Below are positions 42,224-51,403 of a stretch of DNA of 64,000 bases, piece by piece; within the stretch, counting starts at the first letter, position 1, and each line of letters opens with the position of its first letter. The notes beneath the pieces are model-generated. The model was given only the letters and a program-made list of their open reading frames with translations. It was not told where the DNA came from and searched no databases. A program made the translations under genes and the position numbers. The DNA is from Deltaproteobacteria bacterium (GTDB lineage Bacteria; Desulfobacterota; Syntrophia; Syntrophales; JACQWR01): NCBI GenBank assembly GCA_016209105.1, contig JACQWR010000007.1:124001-188000 (forward strand), in the 5' to 3' direction.

Positions 42224-43066
42224 TTAATCCAGGGCAGAAACGCTTTTATAAAAGACCGCGGATGCGTAACCGACCACGCTGCTCCTGTCTCCCGTCACAT
42301 CACCCGAATTGGCATACTTCAGCAGTTTGGCGCTGTCGGCGCCAAGACGGCGCGCCGCCATCATGGTCACCGCGGCCGGTCCGCCGCCACAGGCCTCGCA
42401 TCTCCTGTTCTCAATATCATCGAGAAGACCGGCGGCATCCATCTTCTCCATATGATAAAGCGCCCGGCCATCCATTTTCAACGCCTGCTCATAGGCATGA
42501 AAGTGGGAAAGGTCGGAACTTCCCACGATCAGGACACTGCTTTCCCCGACGGCTCCCACGACGGAATCAGCCAATGCCTCGCACGTCCTCAAATCCTGCT
42601 CCCCCATGAGGAGGGGAACAAAACGGAATGACCGGGAAAAAGCCACCTGGAGAAAGGGGAGCTGGATTTCAATTGAATGCTCCCGCAGGTGAGTTTCCGG
42701 CAGGGAGGCCACGATCGCGCTTCCGGCTGCAATATTTCCCGCCAAAGCTTCGTCCACCGCAATAACCCCCAGCGGCGTTTCATAACCACCCTGACCATAA
42801 AGAGAAACGCCGCGAAAAAATGCGTGGTGGCTTGGAGCGATTACGATGACATGATCGAAAATCCTGTCCCGGATTAACTTATAGGCATAGGCGGCCACTT
42901 GTCCCGAATACACATAACCGGCATGGGGCGCTACGAGGCCGACGACGCCTTTTACCTCTTCATCCGGCACACTGCGCAAGAACCCCGCTATTTCCTCCCG
43001 CAAGACCTGGGGATTATCCGGATACCATGAGCCGGCAATGGTTGACTTTCTCACCCCTGCTATCAT
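42224..43066 (-). CDS. amrB: Memo-like protein (AmmeMemoRadiSam system protein B)
   Basis: About 280 residues: RKSTIAGSWYPDNPQVLREE start, VGLVAPHAGYVYSGQVAAYA, APSHHAFFRGVSLYG and GSSDLSHFHAYEQA, the metal-binding-like histidines of Memo/class III extradiol dioxygenase relatives. The ATG at 43066 is preferred over 43111. Confidence 0.87.
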   Translation of the reverse strand: MIAGVRKSTIAGSWYPDNPQVLREEIAGFLRSVPDEEVKGVVGLVAPHAGYVYSGQVAAYAYKLIRDRIFDHVIVIAPSHHAFFRGVSLYGQGGYETPLGVIAVDEALAGNIAAGSAIVASLPETHLREHSIEIQLPFLQVAFSRSFRFVPLLMGEQDLRTCEALADSVVGAVGESSVLIVGSSDLSHFHAYEQALKMDGRALYHMEKMDAAGLLDDIENRRCEACGGGPAAVTMMAARRLGADSAKLLKYANSGDVTGDRSSVVGYASAVFYKSVSALD

Positions 43067-43131
43067 AACCCTTCCCCCTCTCCCGGGCAAAAAAGTAGGA
43101 GCAGTTAACAAGATGATTTGCCAAAACGCAT

Positions 43132-43240
43132 GTGAAGTTCACCGCTCATCGGGTGGGGCTTCCCGGTGAGGAATGGTTATTTTCATCGCACCCCTTATCC
43201 CGCCTCCAAGGCGGGGTTTGCAGGGTGCGCCACCGGTCAG
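43132..43240 (+). repeat. dispersed repeat family B, copy 2
   Basis: It aligns along its whole length with 3117-3226: hairpin TTCACCGCTCATCGGGTGGG, GCTTCCCGGTGAGGAATGG, then CCCGCCTCCAAGGCGGGG and GCCACCGGTCAG. By eye the two copies agree at roughly three positions in four. Confidence 0.75.
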
Positions 43241-43280
43241 ATGTGTGTAAAACGCCCGTCCCGGGCAAGACGGCTGTTTC

Positions 43281-43697
43281 TTAACTGTCGAATTTCGGTA
43301 TGGGAACCTTGATGAACTGGACACCGTCTTCCTTCAGCATATCCTCTTCAACCTTGGTCGTGGTCCCTTTTATATTTTTCTGCTCCTCCTCCCCATTGTG
43401 CATCTTTAGGGCCACCTCGGCAAACTTATCGCCCACATCGTCGAAATTTTTATCCAGGTACTCATGAAACAAACGAAGCGCCTTCATAGGGGAAATTTCC
43501 ACATCCTGCCCCCGCTGCGGCGCCATGCTCTCTTTCCCCATGATGGAAAGAGACGAAAGCACCATCTCCACGTTACAGCCGCCGCATATGGGACAGGCAA
43601 CAAGCTTTCGGGCCTTCTGATCTTCGAAGGCGGCCCTGTCCTCAAACCAGCCCTCAAACTTGTGTCCCTTCTCACATTGTAAATCATAGATTATCAC
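43281..43697 (-). CDS. DUF1178 family protein
   Basis: 138 residues starting (M)IIYDLQCEKGHKFEGWFED, with a Cys pair CPICGG typical of DUF1178 zinc-ribbon-like N-termini and a C-terminal KEDGVQFIKVPIPKFDS. The GTG at 43697 lies about 10 nt after AAGGAG. Function unknown. Confidence 0.82.
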   Translation of the reverse strand: MIIYDLQCEKGHKFEGWFEDRAAFEDQKARKLVACPICGGCNVEMVLSSLSIMGKESMAPQRGQDVEISPMKALRLFHEYLDKNFDDVGDKFAEVALKMHNGEEEQKNIKGTTTKVEEDMLKEDGVQFIKVPIPKFDS

Positions 43698-43736
43698 TTG
43701 CCTTTTCTCCTTAAAGACCCGCAAGACCGTATCCTG

Positions 43737-43788
43737 TGAAGCTCCCCGCCCTTGAGGGCGGGGCTTACCAGGTGCGTACCCGGTCAGA
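43737..43788 (+). repeat. dispersed repeat family B, short copy
   Basis: GAAGCTCCCCGCCCTTGAGG GCGGGGCTTACCAGG then GTACCCGGTCAG: the outer parts of family B without the middle. Confidence 0.65.
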
Positions 43789-43864
43789 ATCGTAGCTATA
43801 CTTCACCCACCATTAAAATAATGATGGACATTTAAAAATAAATTATATATCTTCCGCGCCATGT

Positions 43865-43941
43865 CGGGATGTGGCCCAGCTTGGTAGGGCACTGCGTTCG
43901 GGACGCAGGAGTCGCGCGTTCAAATCGCGCCATCCCGACCA
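43865..43941 (+). tRNA. tRNA-Pro (anticodon CGG)
   Basis: Acceptor CGGGATG/CATCCCG (the C1:G72 pair fits bacterial tRNA-Pro), anticodon stem CTGCG/CGCAG around TTCGGGA, T-arm GTTCAAATC, encoded CCA. Sole plus-strand gene in this region; a weak upstream TATATC box lies near 43845. Confidence 0.95.
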
Positions 43942-44029
43942 TTTATTGCCCTCTTTAGCCCATCTTTTTCGTCTGCAATCGTATCATGTAACGGCCGGAA
44001 AATCCAGTAACTTCCGAAGAAAGAACCGC

Positions 44030-45238
44030 CTAACCGACGGCCCCCGCCATCTTGAAAATAGGAAGATACATGGCAATGATCATTCCCCCCACGACACCCC
44101 CGAGAAAAACCATCATAAACGGTTCCAGGAGAGCGGTCATGGCATCAACGGCCGCGTCCACCTCATCATCGTAAAAGTCTGCAATCTTTGAAAGCATCGC
44201 ATCAAGGGCTCCCGTTGCCTCGCCCACGGCGATCATCTGCACTACCATGGAAGGAAAGATATCCGTCTCGGCGAGCGGTTCGGCAATGCTTTTTCCCTCG
44301 GAGATGCTCTGTCTGACTTTCATCAGGGCGCCCTCAATGATCTTGTTCCCCGCGGTTTTGCTCACGATACCCAGTCCCTCGAGGATGGGAACACCGCTGG
44401 TCATCATGGTGGACATCGTCCTGGTGAACTTCGCCACCGCAACTTTTTTGAGCAGAGGGCCGAAAACCGGCGACTTGAGCACCAAAGCATCAACTATGAG
44501 CGTGCCCTTTTCGGTGCGGTAAAATCTTTTAAAAGCGACAAATAGGGCAATCACGGCCCCAAACATATAGTACCAGTAATGCTGCATGAAACTGCTCGCA
44601 TCAACGAGGAACTGGGTGGGAGCAGGCAGGGTTCCCCCCATGCCCTCGAACATTTTCTGGAAAACAGGGATAACCTTGAGCAAGAGCAGGGAAACAACGC
44701 CTATGGAAATAACGAGCACGCTCGCGGGATAGGTCATGGCTCCCTTTACCTTGCTTTTCAATTTCATCGCCTTTTCCATATAGCCGGAAAGGCGGGACAG
44801 GATGACGTCCAGAATACCGCCGCTCTCCCCGGCAGCGACCAGATTTACGAAGAGCTCGTCAAACACTTCCGGATATTTTTTGAGCGCATCCGTAAGGGTC
44901 GCCCCTCCTTCCACGTCTTCCTTAATCGCGATAATCATTTTGGCGAAGGTCTTGTTCTGCTCCTGGGATGCGAGCAGTTCGAGACACTGGATCAGGGGAA
45001 GACCCGCGTTGATCATGGTGGAAAATATTCTGCAAAAAACGACGACATCCTTCTCCTTGACCTTCTGTTGCAGGAAGGGCAAGTATTCAAGAAGATCTTT
45101 TGGCTTCTTCTTGACGGTGATTGATTTAAAGCCCTGACGGCGCAGCAGTCCCTTGACGGCCGCCTCATCGGCAGCATCCAGCTCGCCCTTTTTCAGTTCG
45201 CCCTTTTTGGTTTCCGCCTCCCACAGGAATACCGCCAT
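44030..45238 (-). CDS. pilC: type IV pilus / type II secretion inner-membrane protein PilC (GspF family)
   Basis: About 402 residues: two T2SF domains (FCRIFSTMINAGLPLIQCLE and FTRTMSTMMTSGVPILEGLG) with three transmembrane segments. Platform protein of the pilus assembly machine. No other pil genes are within the window. ATG at 45238 two bases after the rlmB stop, with GAAGGGG upstream. Last gene of the hldE1 operon. Confidence 0.92.
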   Translation of the reverse strand: MAVFLWEAETKKGELKKGELDAADEAAVKGLLRRQGFKSITVKKKPKDLLEYLPFLQQKVKEKDVVVFCRIFSTMINAGLPLIQCLELLASQEQNKTFAKMIIAIKEDVEGGATLTDALKKYPEVFDELFVNLVAAGESGGILDVILSRLSGYMEKAMKLKSKVKGAMTYPASVLVISIGVVSLLLLKVIPVFQKMFEGMGGTLPAPTQFLVDASSFMQHYWYYMFGAVIALFVAFKRFYRTEKGTLIVDALVLKSPVFGPLLKKVAVAKFTRTMSTMMTSGVPILEGLGIVSKTAGNKIIEGALMKVRQSISEGKSIAEPLAETDIFPSMVVQMIAVGEATGALDAMLSKIADFYDDEVDAAVDAMTALLEPFMMVFLGGVVGGMIIAMYLPIFKMAGAVG

Positions 45239-45240
45239 AA

Positions 45241-45981
45241 TCAAGCCCCTTCCTTCAGTTTTCCGGAAATATGATACATGATGATTCCCGCCGCCACGGA
45301 CACATTGAGAGATTCCACCTTGCCCAACAGGGGAACAGAGACGAAAAAATCACACTTTTTTCTCACGAGCGGCCGTATTCCCGTCCCCTCGCTCCCCATC
45401 ACCAGCGCCACGTTTCCGTCATAATCCATATCCCGAAAATCGTTGCGGGCTGCCGCGTCGGCGGCATATACCCAGAAGCCCTTTTCCTTCAGATAATCCA
45501 GGGTGCCGGCCAGATTAACCACCGCGGCAACCGACGTGTGCTGTGCCGCACCGGCCGACGCCTTGATCACGGCCGCGGTGACAGGCGCGGCACGGTTTTC
45601 CGGAATAATAACCCCGTTTGCCCCGCAACACTGGGCGGTTCTGATCAGAGAGCCGAGGTTTTGGGGATCGGTTATGCCGTCGAGAATGAGCACCAAGCCG
45701 CTTTTCAAGGAGGCATGCCGGTTGGCAATCAGCTCATCCACATCGGCATAGGCATAGGGTCTGCAAATACCGGCCACCCCCTGGTTGGACCTGTTCCCTG
45801 CCAACTTATCTACCTGTTCACGCGTCTTGAATTCAACGGGGATTCCCTTTTCGGCCGCGAGGGTCATTATCCTCTGAACCGGCTTACCCGTTCTCCCCGA
45901 GGCAAGGACGATGCTCCGCACATCCATCCGACCGCATTTCATGGCCTCCAGGAGCGGATTGATGCCGTAGATCACCTGCAT
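45241..45981 (-). CDS. rlmB: 23S rRNA 2'-O-methyltransferase of the TrmH/RlmB family
   Basis: 246 residues: N-terminal substrate-binding domain with VIYGINPLLEAM, then the SPOUT knot with LDGITDPQNLGSLIRTAQCC, VMGSEGTGIRPLV and VPLLGKVESLNVSVAAGI. RlmB is the likely role (Gm2251), though TrmH relatives can differ in target. Confidence 0.88.
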   Translation of the reverse strand: MQVIYGINPLLEAMKCGRMDVRSIVLASGRTGKPVQRIMTLAAEKGIPVEFKTREQVDKLAGNRSNQGVAGICRPYAYADVDELIANRHASLKSGLVLILDGITDPQNLGSLIRTAQCCGANGVIIPENRAAPVTAAVIKASAGAAQHTSVAAVVNLAGTLDYLKEKGFWVYAADAAARNDFRDMDYDGNVALVMGSEGTGIRPLVRKKCDFFVSVPLLGKVESLNVSVAAGIIMYHISGKLKEGA

Positions 45982-45993
45982 GGGAAATCTCCC

Positions 45994-46749
45994 CTATTGG
46001 CGGAGCAGCAAACCCGCCGCGATATCCCCGGCCATATCATCGGCCGCATGAACAGGGTCCTGGGCCAAGAGAATAGGTCTGCCCACGACAAGGTAATCGG
46101 CCCCCCGTCCGATCGCATCAGCGGGAGTCAGCGTCCTTTTCTGGTCATCGCCCGGGATATCCGTTGCGGATCTGATCCCCGGAGTTACGATCACAAAATC
46201 CCGCCCGCAGACCTCTCTGACGGCAGAAACATCGCGGGCAGAAGCCACGACTCCGTGTATTCCGGCATTTTTTGCCATTTTTGCCAGATGGAGGGTAAGT
46301 TCCCCGGCCGAACACTGAAATCCAAATCCCTTGAGGTCATCATCACCCAAACTCGTAAGGACGGTAACGGCGAGAACGATCGGCACTGCACTGTCTGCCG
46401 CACGCGCCGCCCTAACGGCGGCGGAAACCGCTTCCGCCATCATTTTTTCCCCGCCCAGGGCATGGACATTGAACATGGAGACCCCCATCCTGACCGATGC
46501 TTCCGCCGCCCGGGCAACCGTATGGGGGATATCATGAAATTTAAGATCGAGGAAAACCTTGCCGCCCCTGGCCCGTATCTCTCTGACGATCTCGGGACCA
46601 TAGCCGGCAAAAGACTCCTTCCCCACCTTAAACATCCCCACGTGATCACGAAGACGTTCAACCCAGGCAAGGGCTTCTTCGATTTCCCCCGCAACATCGA
46701 GGGCAAAGATCAGATGTTCGCGCGGGGCATTATTCGGTATATTCTTCAT
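45994..46749 (-). CDS. pyrF: orotidine-5'-phosphate decarboxylase
   Basis: Last step of UMP synthesis. About 251 residues: LIFALDVAG start strand, catalytic [15 protein letters not shown] (Lys, Asp, Lys, Asp array) and VTPGIRS with phosphate-binding VVGRPIL. The ATG at 46749 gives the family N-terminus and overlaps rpoZ by 20 bp; an ATG at 46773 is less likely. Confidence 0.93.
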   Translation of the reverse strand: MKNIPNNAPREHLIFALDVAGEIEEALAWVERLRDHVGMFKVGKESFAGYGPEIVREIRARGGKVFLDLKFHDIPHTVARAAEASVRMGVSMFNVHALGGEKMMAEAVSAAVRAARAADSAVPIVLAVTVLTSLGDDDLKGFGFQCSAGELTLHLAKMAKNAGIHGVVASARDVSAVREVCGRDFVIVTPGIRSATDIPGDDQKRTLTPADAIGRGADYLVVGRPILLAQDPVHAADDMAGDIAAGLLLRQ

Positions 46750-47005
46750 CACCGATGAATTCCGTACCGTCATCCACAATGGGCTTGAAATCTTCTTTCG
46801 ATCCCTGCAAATACTCGGGATGGGCATAGGAGACCTTCTCCGCCGCTATTTCCCTCAAAGCCGTCACAATCTCTCTGTTATTCCTCGTATCAATCATGGG
46901 CGCGGACCCCTTCAGCAATTGCCTCGCCCTCTTCGCCGTCAACAAAACCAAGGCAAACCTGCTCTTTCCCACCTTCAAAGAATCTTCAACGGTAATTCTC
47001 GCCAT
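46730..47005 (-). CDS. rpoZ: RNA polymerase omega subunit
   Basis: 91 residues: [32 protein letters not shown] and [12 protein letters not shown]. Common gmk-rpoZ order. The C-terminus is acidic and overlaps the pyrF start. Confidence 0.93.
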   Translation of the reverse strand: MARITVEDSLKVGKSRFALVLLTAKRARQLLKGSAPMIDTRNNREIVTALREIAAEKVSYAHPEYLQGSKEDFKPIVDDGTEFIGDEEYTE

Positions 47006-47090
47006 ATGTTCTTAGAAAACCTCCTCTATGAATTTGCTGATATATACGAACCGACTGCCTGTACCGTACCTATTTCCCGGGACAGGGATA

Positions 47091-47714
47091 TTATGCAAGA
47101 AAGCCCTCTATCCTTTCAGTGAGACGCTCCCTCCTGCTCTTTTCCGCAACATAGATCGACCGGAGACGATCAACGGCATCTTCAAGCCGGTCGTTAAAGA
47201 TAACATAATCATACCACCCGATCTCCCGTATTTCGTCAACCGCCTTATCCAGACGCCGCTTCATTGCCTCTTCGCTCTCACAGCCCCGCCCCCCCAGTCT
47301 CTTCCTAAGTTCCGCAAGCGACGGAGGAAGAACGAATACGAAAATTCCCCCCGGATAATTCGTTTTCAGCGCCTGTGCCCCCCGCGCTTCCACGTCAAGC
47401 ATCAGGTCAAAACCCTGCTCCAGGAAAGCCCTCATTGTTTTACCCGATGTCCCATAAAGCTGGCCGTAGTTTTCAACCCATTCGGCAAATTCGCCAGCGG
47501 CAATACGTTCCCTGAATTCCTGTTCGGAAATAAAGTGATAGTCCCTGCCGTCTACCTCCCCCGGACGCGGCGGCCTCGTGGTATAGGAAACGGAAAACAT
47601 GATATTGGGACAGTTCTGCATAAGCGCTTTCAATATCGAGGTTTTGCCTGTACCGGACGGCGCTGAAACGACGATAAACAACCCTTCCGACTGTCCCGCA
47701 GCATCCCTATTCAA
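47091..47714 (-). CDS. gmk: guanylate kinase
   Basis: 207 residues: P-loop VVSAPSGTGKTSI, VSYTTRPPRPGEVDGRDYHF, and lid region. GMP to GDP. TTG start overlapping yicC by 8 bp; no ATG in frame nearby. Confidence 0.94.
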   Translation of the reverse strand: MNRDAAGQSEGLFIVVSAPSGTGKTSILKALMQNCPNIMFSVSYTTRPPRPGEVDGRDYHFISEQEFRERIAAGEFAEWVENYGQLYGTSGKTMRAFLEQGFDLMLDVEARGAQALKTNYPGGIFVFVLPPSLAELRKRLGGRGCESEEAMKRRLDKAVDEIREIGWYDYVIFNDRLEDAVDRLRSIYVAEKSRRERLTERIEGFLA

Positions 47715-48588
47715 TATTTTGCACCTGTTCTCTCACCTTGGCCAATTCGCTCTTGATCTCAATAACGCTCTTGGATATTTCCGCATCGTTGCTTTTGGAA
47801 CCGATCGTGTTGACCTCCCTCCCCATCTCCTGGAGCAGGAAATCCACCTTTCTCCCCACCGCTTCATCGCTTCCCAGCATGTCGTTAAACTGGCTGATGT
47901 GACTTTTAAAACGGACGATCTCCTCCGTAATATCACTCTTCTCGGCCATAATGGCAACTTCCTGGCACAACCGGGCGGCATCAATCTCCATCCCGCCCGT
48001 GATCTCTTTCACGCGCTCCGCCAACCGCTTCTGGTAACCGGCAACGGCCTGCGGCGCCCTCTGCGCGATTGAGTCGAGGCAACTTTTCATCAGATCAATG
48101 CGCGACACCAGATCCCGGTAAAGCATTTCTCCTTCCCGCTGCTTCATTTCGACCAGAGTGGCCATTGCCTCGTCAAGGGCTTTCTCCAGTTGTTTCCAGA
48201 GCGCTGCAATATCTTCACCCGTATCAAGAGGAACGAATATACCCCCCAGACCGGCGATTATCTCCAAGGTAACGTCATCCGCAAGATTCAATTCCTGTTT
48301 TAACTTAAGAAGCAGGGCATGGTAGTTCTTCACGAGCGGGAGATTCAGGTCGTACCTGCCTGTCCGCTCTCCATTTTCCATATCCATCCGAATAGTTACT
48401 TCGATTTTTCCCCGTGAAAGCTTCTCGCCGAGCTTCTTTTTAATGTCCACTTCGATCTGGGAAAGGATGCCCGGCAGACGAACGGACATCTCCAGATAAC
48501 GATGGTTAAGGGACTTTATCTCTACGGAAAATCTTCTGCCATCGCAAATGGATTCCGCCCTTCCGTAACCGGTCATGCTTTTAATCAT
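47707..48588 (-). CDS. yicC: YicC family protein
   Basis: About 293 residues: MIKSMTGYGRAES start (YicC N-domain) and C-terminal DUF1732 with FLLQEMGREVNTIGSKSND. E. coli YicC has been described as an endoribonuclease; the exact role here is unknown. The ATG at 48588 is 8 nt after GGAGAG. Confidence 0.92.
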   Translation of the reverse strand: MIKSMTGYGRAESICDGRRFSVEIKSLNHRYLEMSVRLPGILSQIEVDIKKKLGEKLSRGKIEVTIRMDMENGERTGRYDLNLPLVKNYHALLLKLKQELNLADDVTLEIIAGLGGIFVPLDTGEDIAALWKQLEKALDEAMATLVEMKQREGEMLYRDLVSRIDLMKSCLDSIAQRAPQAVAGYQKRLAERVKEITGGMEIDAARLCQEVAIMAEKSDITEEIVRFKSHISQFNDMLGSDEAVGRKVDFLLQEMGREVNTIGSKSNDAEISKSVIEIKSELAKVREQVQNIE

Positions 48589-48650
48589 CCGAATATCTCT
48601 CCATCGCAACAAAAGCTCAAGGGAAGACGTTCCCTTTTTGCTTCTATTTC

Positions 48651-49196
48651 CTATGATCCATCACGGTGAGCCGACGGTTTAAGTTGCGCTATATACTTTG
48701 CCCTGATCCTCTGCAGCATCTCCCGGACCTCTACCGCCGCATAATCGGGGTACGTCCAGGGAAGGGCATGAAAAGCCCCGGCCCGGTACACCAGCGTCAA
48801 ATCGGCATAAATACCGTCCCTCAGGTAGGGACGGTGCGTGTATCCCTTTCCCGTGGCAAGGATAAGATGGGCCGGCGATATATACCCGGGGTCTATGTTC
48901 ACCCGCCGTACGCCGCCCAAGGCAAATCGTTCCTCCATGCCGTTTGTCAGGATTTTTATATCGGGCAGAGACTCAGGACGTGCCAACTTCTCAAACGCAA
49001 TAAAACGCCTTGCCAAAGGCCCCCCCATTTCCCCGTGGTAGTACTGGGTAAACTCAAAGGGCATAAAGGCGCTGATAAAATCGGCGCTCCCGTATTGTCC
49101 GGACAAAGCTTCCAGTGCCCCGTTCAACCGGTCCCGATCCGCGGAGAAGACGCTCATGATCAGCTTTACCTCTCCCGCAGTCTTTGGTTTGCTCAT
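48651..49196 (-). CDS. DUF4416 family protein
   Basis: 181 residues: PFEFTQYYHGEMGGPLARRF, VNIDPGYISPAHLILATGKG and GYTHRPYLRDGIYADLTLVY. Start overlaps the hldE1 stop (ATGA). Conserved in Desulfobacterota-type genomes; function unknown. Confidence 0.85.
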   Translation of the reverse strand: MSKPKTAGEVKLIMSVFSADRDRLNGALEALSGQYGSADFISAFMPFEFTQYYHGEMGGPLARRFIAFEKLARPESLPDIKILTNGMEERFALGGVRRVNIDPGYISPAHLILATGKGYTHRPYLRDGIYADLTLVYRAGAFHALPWTYPDYAAVEVREMLQRIRAKYIAQLKPSAHRDGS

Positions 49197-50203
49197 AGGC
49201 TCTTCTTGAGTTCTTCCCGGGAAACCGTGGCTGTTCCTATTTTTCCCACCACGATGCCGGCCGCGTGATTCGCCAGGGCAGCGGCTTCCCGGAAAGTCGC
49301 CCCGGAGGCCATGCTCAGGGCAAAGACACCGATGACGGTATCTCCGGCGCCGGTTACATCGAAAACCTCCCGTGCTTTGGTGGGGAAGAGGGTATGGACG
49401 ATCCCGCCATTCCTCTCAAAAAGACTCATCCCCTCCTCACCCCGGGTAACAAGCAGGGATTTTATGCCATGCCTGGTCAAAAGGTTTTGTACGGCTTTGC
49501 GAATCCCCGGGTCCTTACCGACCCTATCACCATGCATATCCTCAATGCCTAAGGCGCGCTCCGCTTCATGATGATTGGGCGTAATGACATCAAATCCGTG
49601 ATAGAGAGAAAAATCGTGATGTTTCGGATCCACGCAAACGACAATGCTGCGTCCTGAAACGGCACGCCGGATACCGTCGAGCAGAGCGCCGGTAATTACC
49701 CCCTTGCTGTAATCCGAAATAACGATAGCCCCCAGACCGTCACGAACTCTCTTCTCTATGTAGCCGATTATTTTCCCCGTGCTAACGGTATTGACGGAAG
49801 CCCTATTTTCCCTGTCGAATCTCACGACCTGCTGGCCGTGGGCAATGATCCTCGTTTTCAGGGTGGTAGGCCGGTTCCGCTCTACGATGAGCCCCTGCGT
49901 ATCAATATGCCTTTTTCGCAACTCCTTCCGCAAACGCTCACCCGTATCATCGGCGCCCACAACCCCCGTGCCGTAAGCCATACCACCCATGGAGCAGATA
50001 TTATTTAAAACATTCGCACATCCGCCCAGCATCAAATTGTCTTTTTGGACGTCAACGACGGGAACCGGGGCTTCCTGGGAAATCCGCGAGACCTTTCCCC
50101 AGATGAAATGATCCACCATGATATCGCCCACCACCAAGACCTTTGCTTTGGAAAATTTCTCGATAATCCCGTAGGCTTTTTTTTTGGTAATGACGCTCTC
50201 CAT
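49193..50203 (-). CDS. hldE1: D-glycero-beta-D-manno-heptose-7-phosphate kinase
   Basis: 336-residue PfkB/ribokinase-type kinase: VVGDIMVDHFIWGKVSRISQ, MLGGCANVLNNICSMGG and the catalytic DVTGAGDTVIGVFALS. It phosphorylates heptose-7-phosphate for LPS inner core. The nucleotidyltransferase half (HldE C-terminal domain) is absent, as in RfaE1-type stand-alone kinases. Confidence 0.92.
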   Translation of the reverse strand: MESVITKKKAYGIIEKFSKAKVLVVGDIMVDHFIWGKVSRISQEAPVPVVDVQKDNLMLGGCANVLNNICSMGGMAYGTGVVGADDTGERLRKELRKRHIDTQGLIVERNRPTTLKTRIIAHGQQVVRFDRENRASVNTVSTGKIIGYIEKRVRDGLGAIVISDYSKGVITGALLDGIRRAVSGRSIVVCVDPKHHDFSLYHGFDVITPNHHEAERALGIEDMHGDRVGKDPGIRKAVQNLLTRHGIKSLLVTRGEEGMSLFERNGGIVHTLFPTKAREVFDVTGAGDTVIGVFALSMASGATFREAAALANHAAGIVVGKIGTATVSREELKKSL

Positions 50204-50265
50204 GGTTCCCCGGTTTCGTGTCCAATTGCATGAGGCACAGAAGATATAGAATTGCTGGGCTACGC

Positions 50266-50294
50266 ATCTTATTATTAAGTCTGTATTTTGTCAA
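50266..50294 (-). promoter_or_regulatory. sigma70 promoter for the hldE1-pilC operon
   Basis: Minus strand TTGACA (50289-50294), 17 nt spacer, TAAGAT (50266-50271), about 63 bp upstream of the hldE1 ATG. Near-consensus. Confidence 0.75.
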
Positions 50295-50327
50295 TCCTTT
50301 TGAAAATTTTGCCAGTAGCAAGTAATA

Positions 50328-50470
50328 TGTCCGGTATTGTAGCACGTAACCTGTCCGGTTTAGGACGGTCACGTTGGAGGGAACGGATGAGACGGACAGA
50401 GACGCTACAAGAGATGCGAAAGAGGTGATTTGAAGAGATGTGTTTTGGGTGGAGTGAGAAGAGGTCCTGG
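50328..50470 (+). pseudogene. degraded ISNCY/IS1202-type transposase N-terminus
   Basis: From ATG 50387 the reading is MRRTETLQEMRKR, stop (TGA at 50426), FEEMCFGWSEKR, then divergence. From memory this matches the start of ISNCY-family transposases (MRRTETLQE.RKMRFEE..GGW), with one Met-to-Arg change and one Arg-to-stop change. TGTCCGGT occurs twice just upstream (50328, 50352), perhaps part of the old element end. Family label is from memory. Confidence 0.5.
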
Positions 50471-50809
50471 ACAGCAGACCGACCCCTCCCGCCTGATTCC
50501 AGGCTTTTTTTACCGGTAGCTTATGCCTACCAATGTGCTTCCATTCAATCCTCATTGAGTTCCCGTGGCGGGAATATTACTATCACTACAAGAAAACTAT
50601 TCGGCGAAATGCCATCTCCATCCGCGCCATCACTCATCCTACTTTGAAGTCCGCCGCATAACAGTGATCCGATAACGGGCCTCTCCAGCAAACGTTCAGG
50701 AACATCTCGATTCGATCTGATCGGGATGGGTTTTCACGGATGGGAAGATTGACGCATCCGCCATTTGCACAGACCGGGATGTGCGGAAAGAAGAAAGAGG
50801 GGTTGTCCC

Positions 50810-51403
50810 ATGAAAACCATGCTGAAACTTTTCACTGCATTTTTTCTGGCAGCCGCTATCGTTTTATGGATAGCCCCTCTCTACGAAAATCAATTGAGAG
50901 GGGAAAGCTCCCTCCATCCAAAAACCTATAGTAAACCAGTGAAGCGTGCCATGGCAAAGTCCATTCGATGGGCCGATGACAAACAAATTCTCCGGCTGGT
51001 GAACAAGGCTGAGAAAAAATATGGCAGCCACATCAATCTCATCTCAAGAAAGTATTACGCCTGCCCGAAGGATATCAAGGCTATTGCCATCGTCGAGTCG
51101 TCAATGAATGAGAACGCCCAATCCCGCGAGGGCGCAATAGGCCTGATGGGAGTCAAAAGAACGACCGCGAGGGCGATGGGCTTCGACGACATCGAACATT
51201 CGCTCAATAACCTGAACGCGGGGACGAAATACTACACGACGCTGCTGAAGAAATTCAAGGATCGGGAACTGGCATTAGCCGCGTATAACCTCGGCCCGGC
51301 AAGAGTGGAAAACCGGTTAAGCAGAGGTTTCGACCCCGAGACAATGGAGTATATTTGGAAGATCAGGCGGGTCGTCCACATCATTGATAAATCGGAATCA
51401 TAA
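50810..51403 (+). CDS. lytic transglycosylase-like protein (SLT domain)
   Basis: 197 residues: N-terminal signal anchor (TM about 5-24), then an SLT-type domain with AIVESSMNENAQSREGAIG (candidate catalytic Glu96) and LALAAYNLGPARV. The usual GLMQ is GLMGVKRTTA here. The ATG at 50810 follows AAAGAGGGG. Likely cleaves peptidoglycan in the periplasm; partner unknown. Confidence 0.8.
   Translation: MKTMLKLFTAFFLAAAIVLWIAPLYENQLRGESSLHPKTYSKPVKRAMAKSIRWADDKQILRLVNKAEKKYGSHINLISRKYYACPKDIKAIAIVESSMNENAQSREGAIGLMGVKRTTARAMGFDDIEHSLNNLNAGTKYYTTLLKKFKDRELALAAYNLGPARVENRLSRGFDPETMEYIWKIRRVVHIIDKSES

Larger units (their letters stand above)
50204..50809. other. gene-free stretch with promoter and IS remnant
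   Basis: 606 bp between hldE1 and the transglycosylase gene. It contains the hldE1 promoter (50266-50294, minus) and a degraded transposase start (50328-50470, plus). The part from about 50480 to 50790 has no recognisable gene. Confidence 0.75.
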
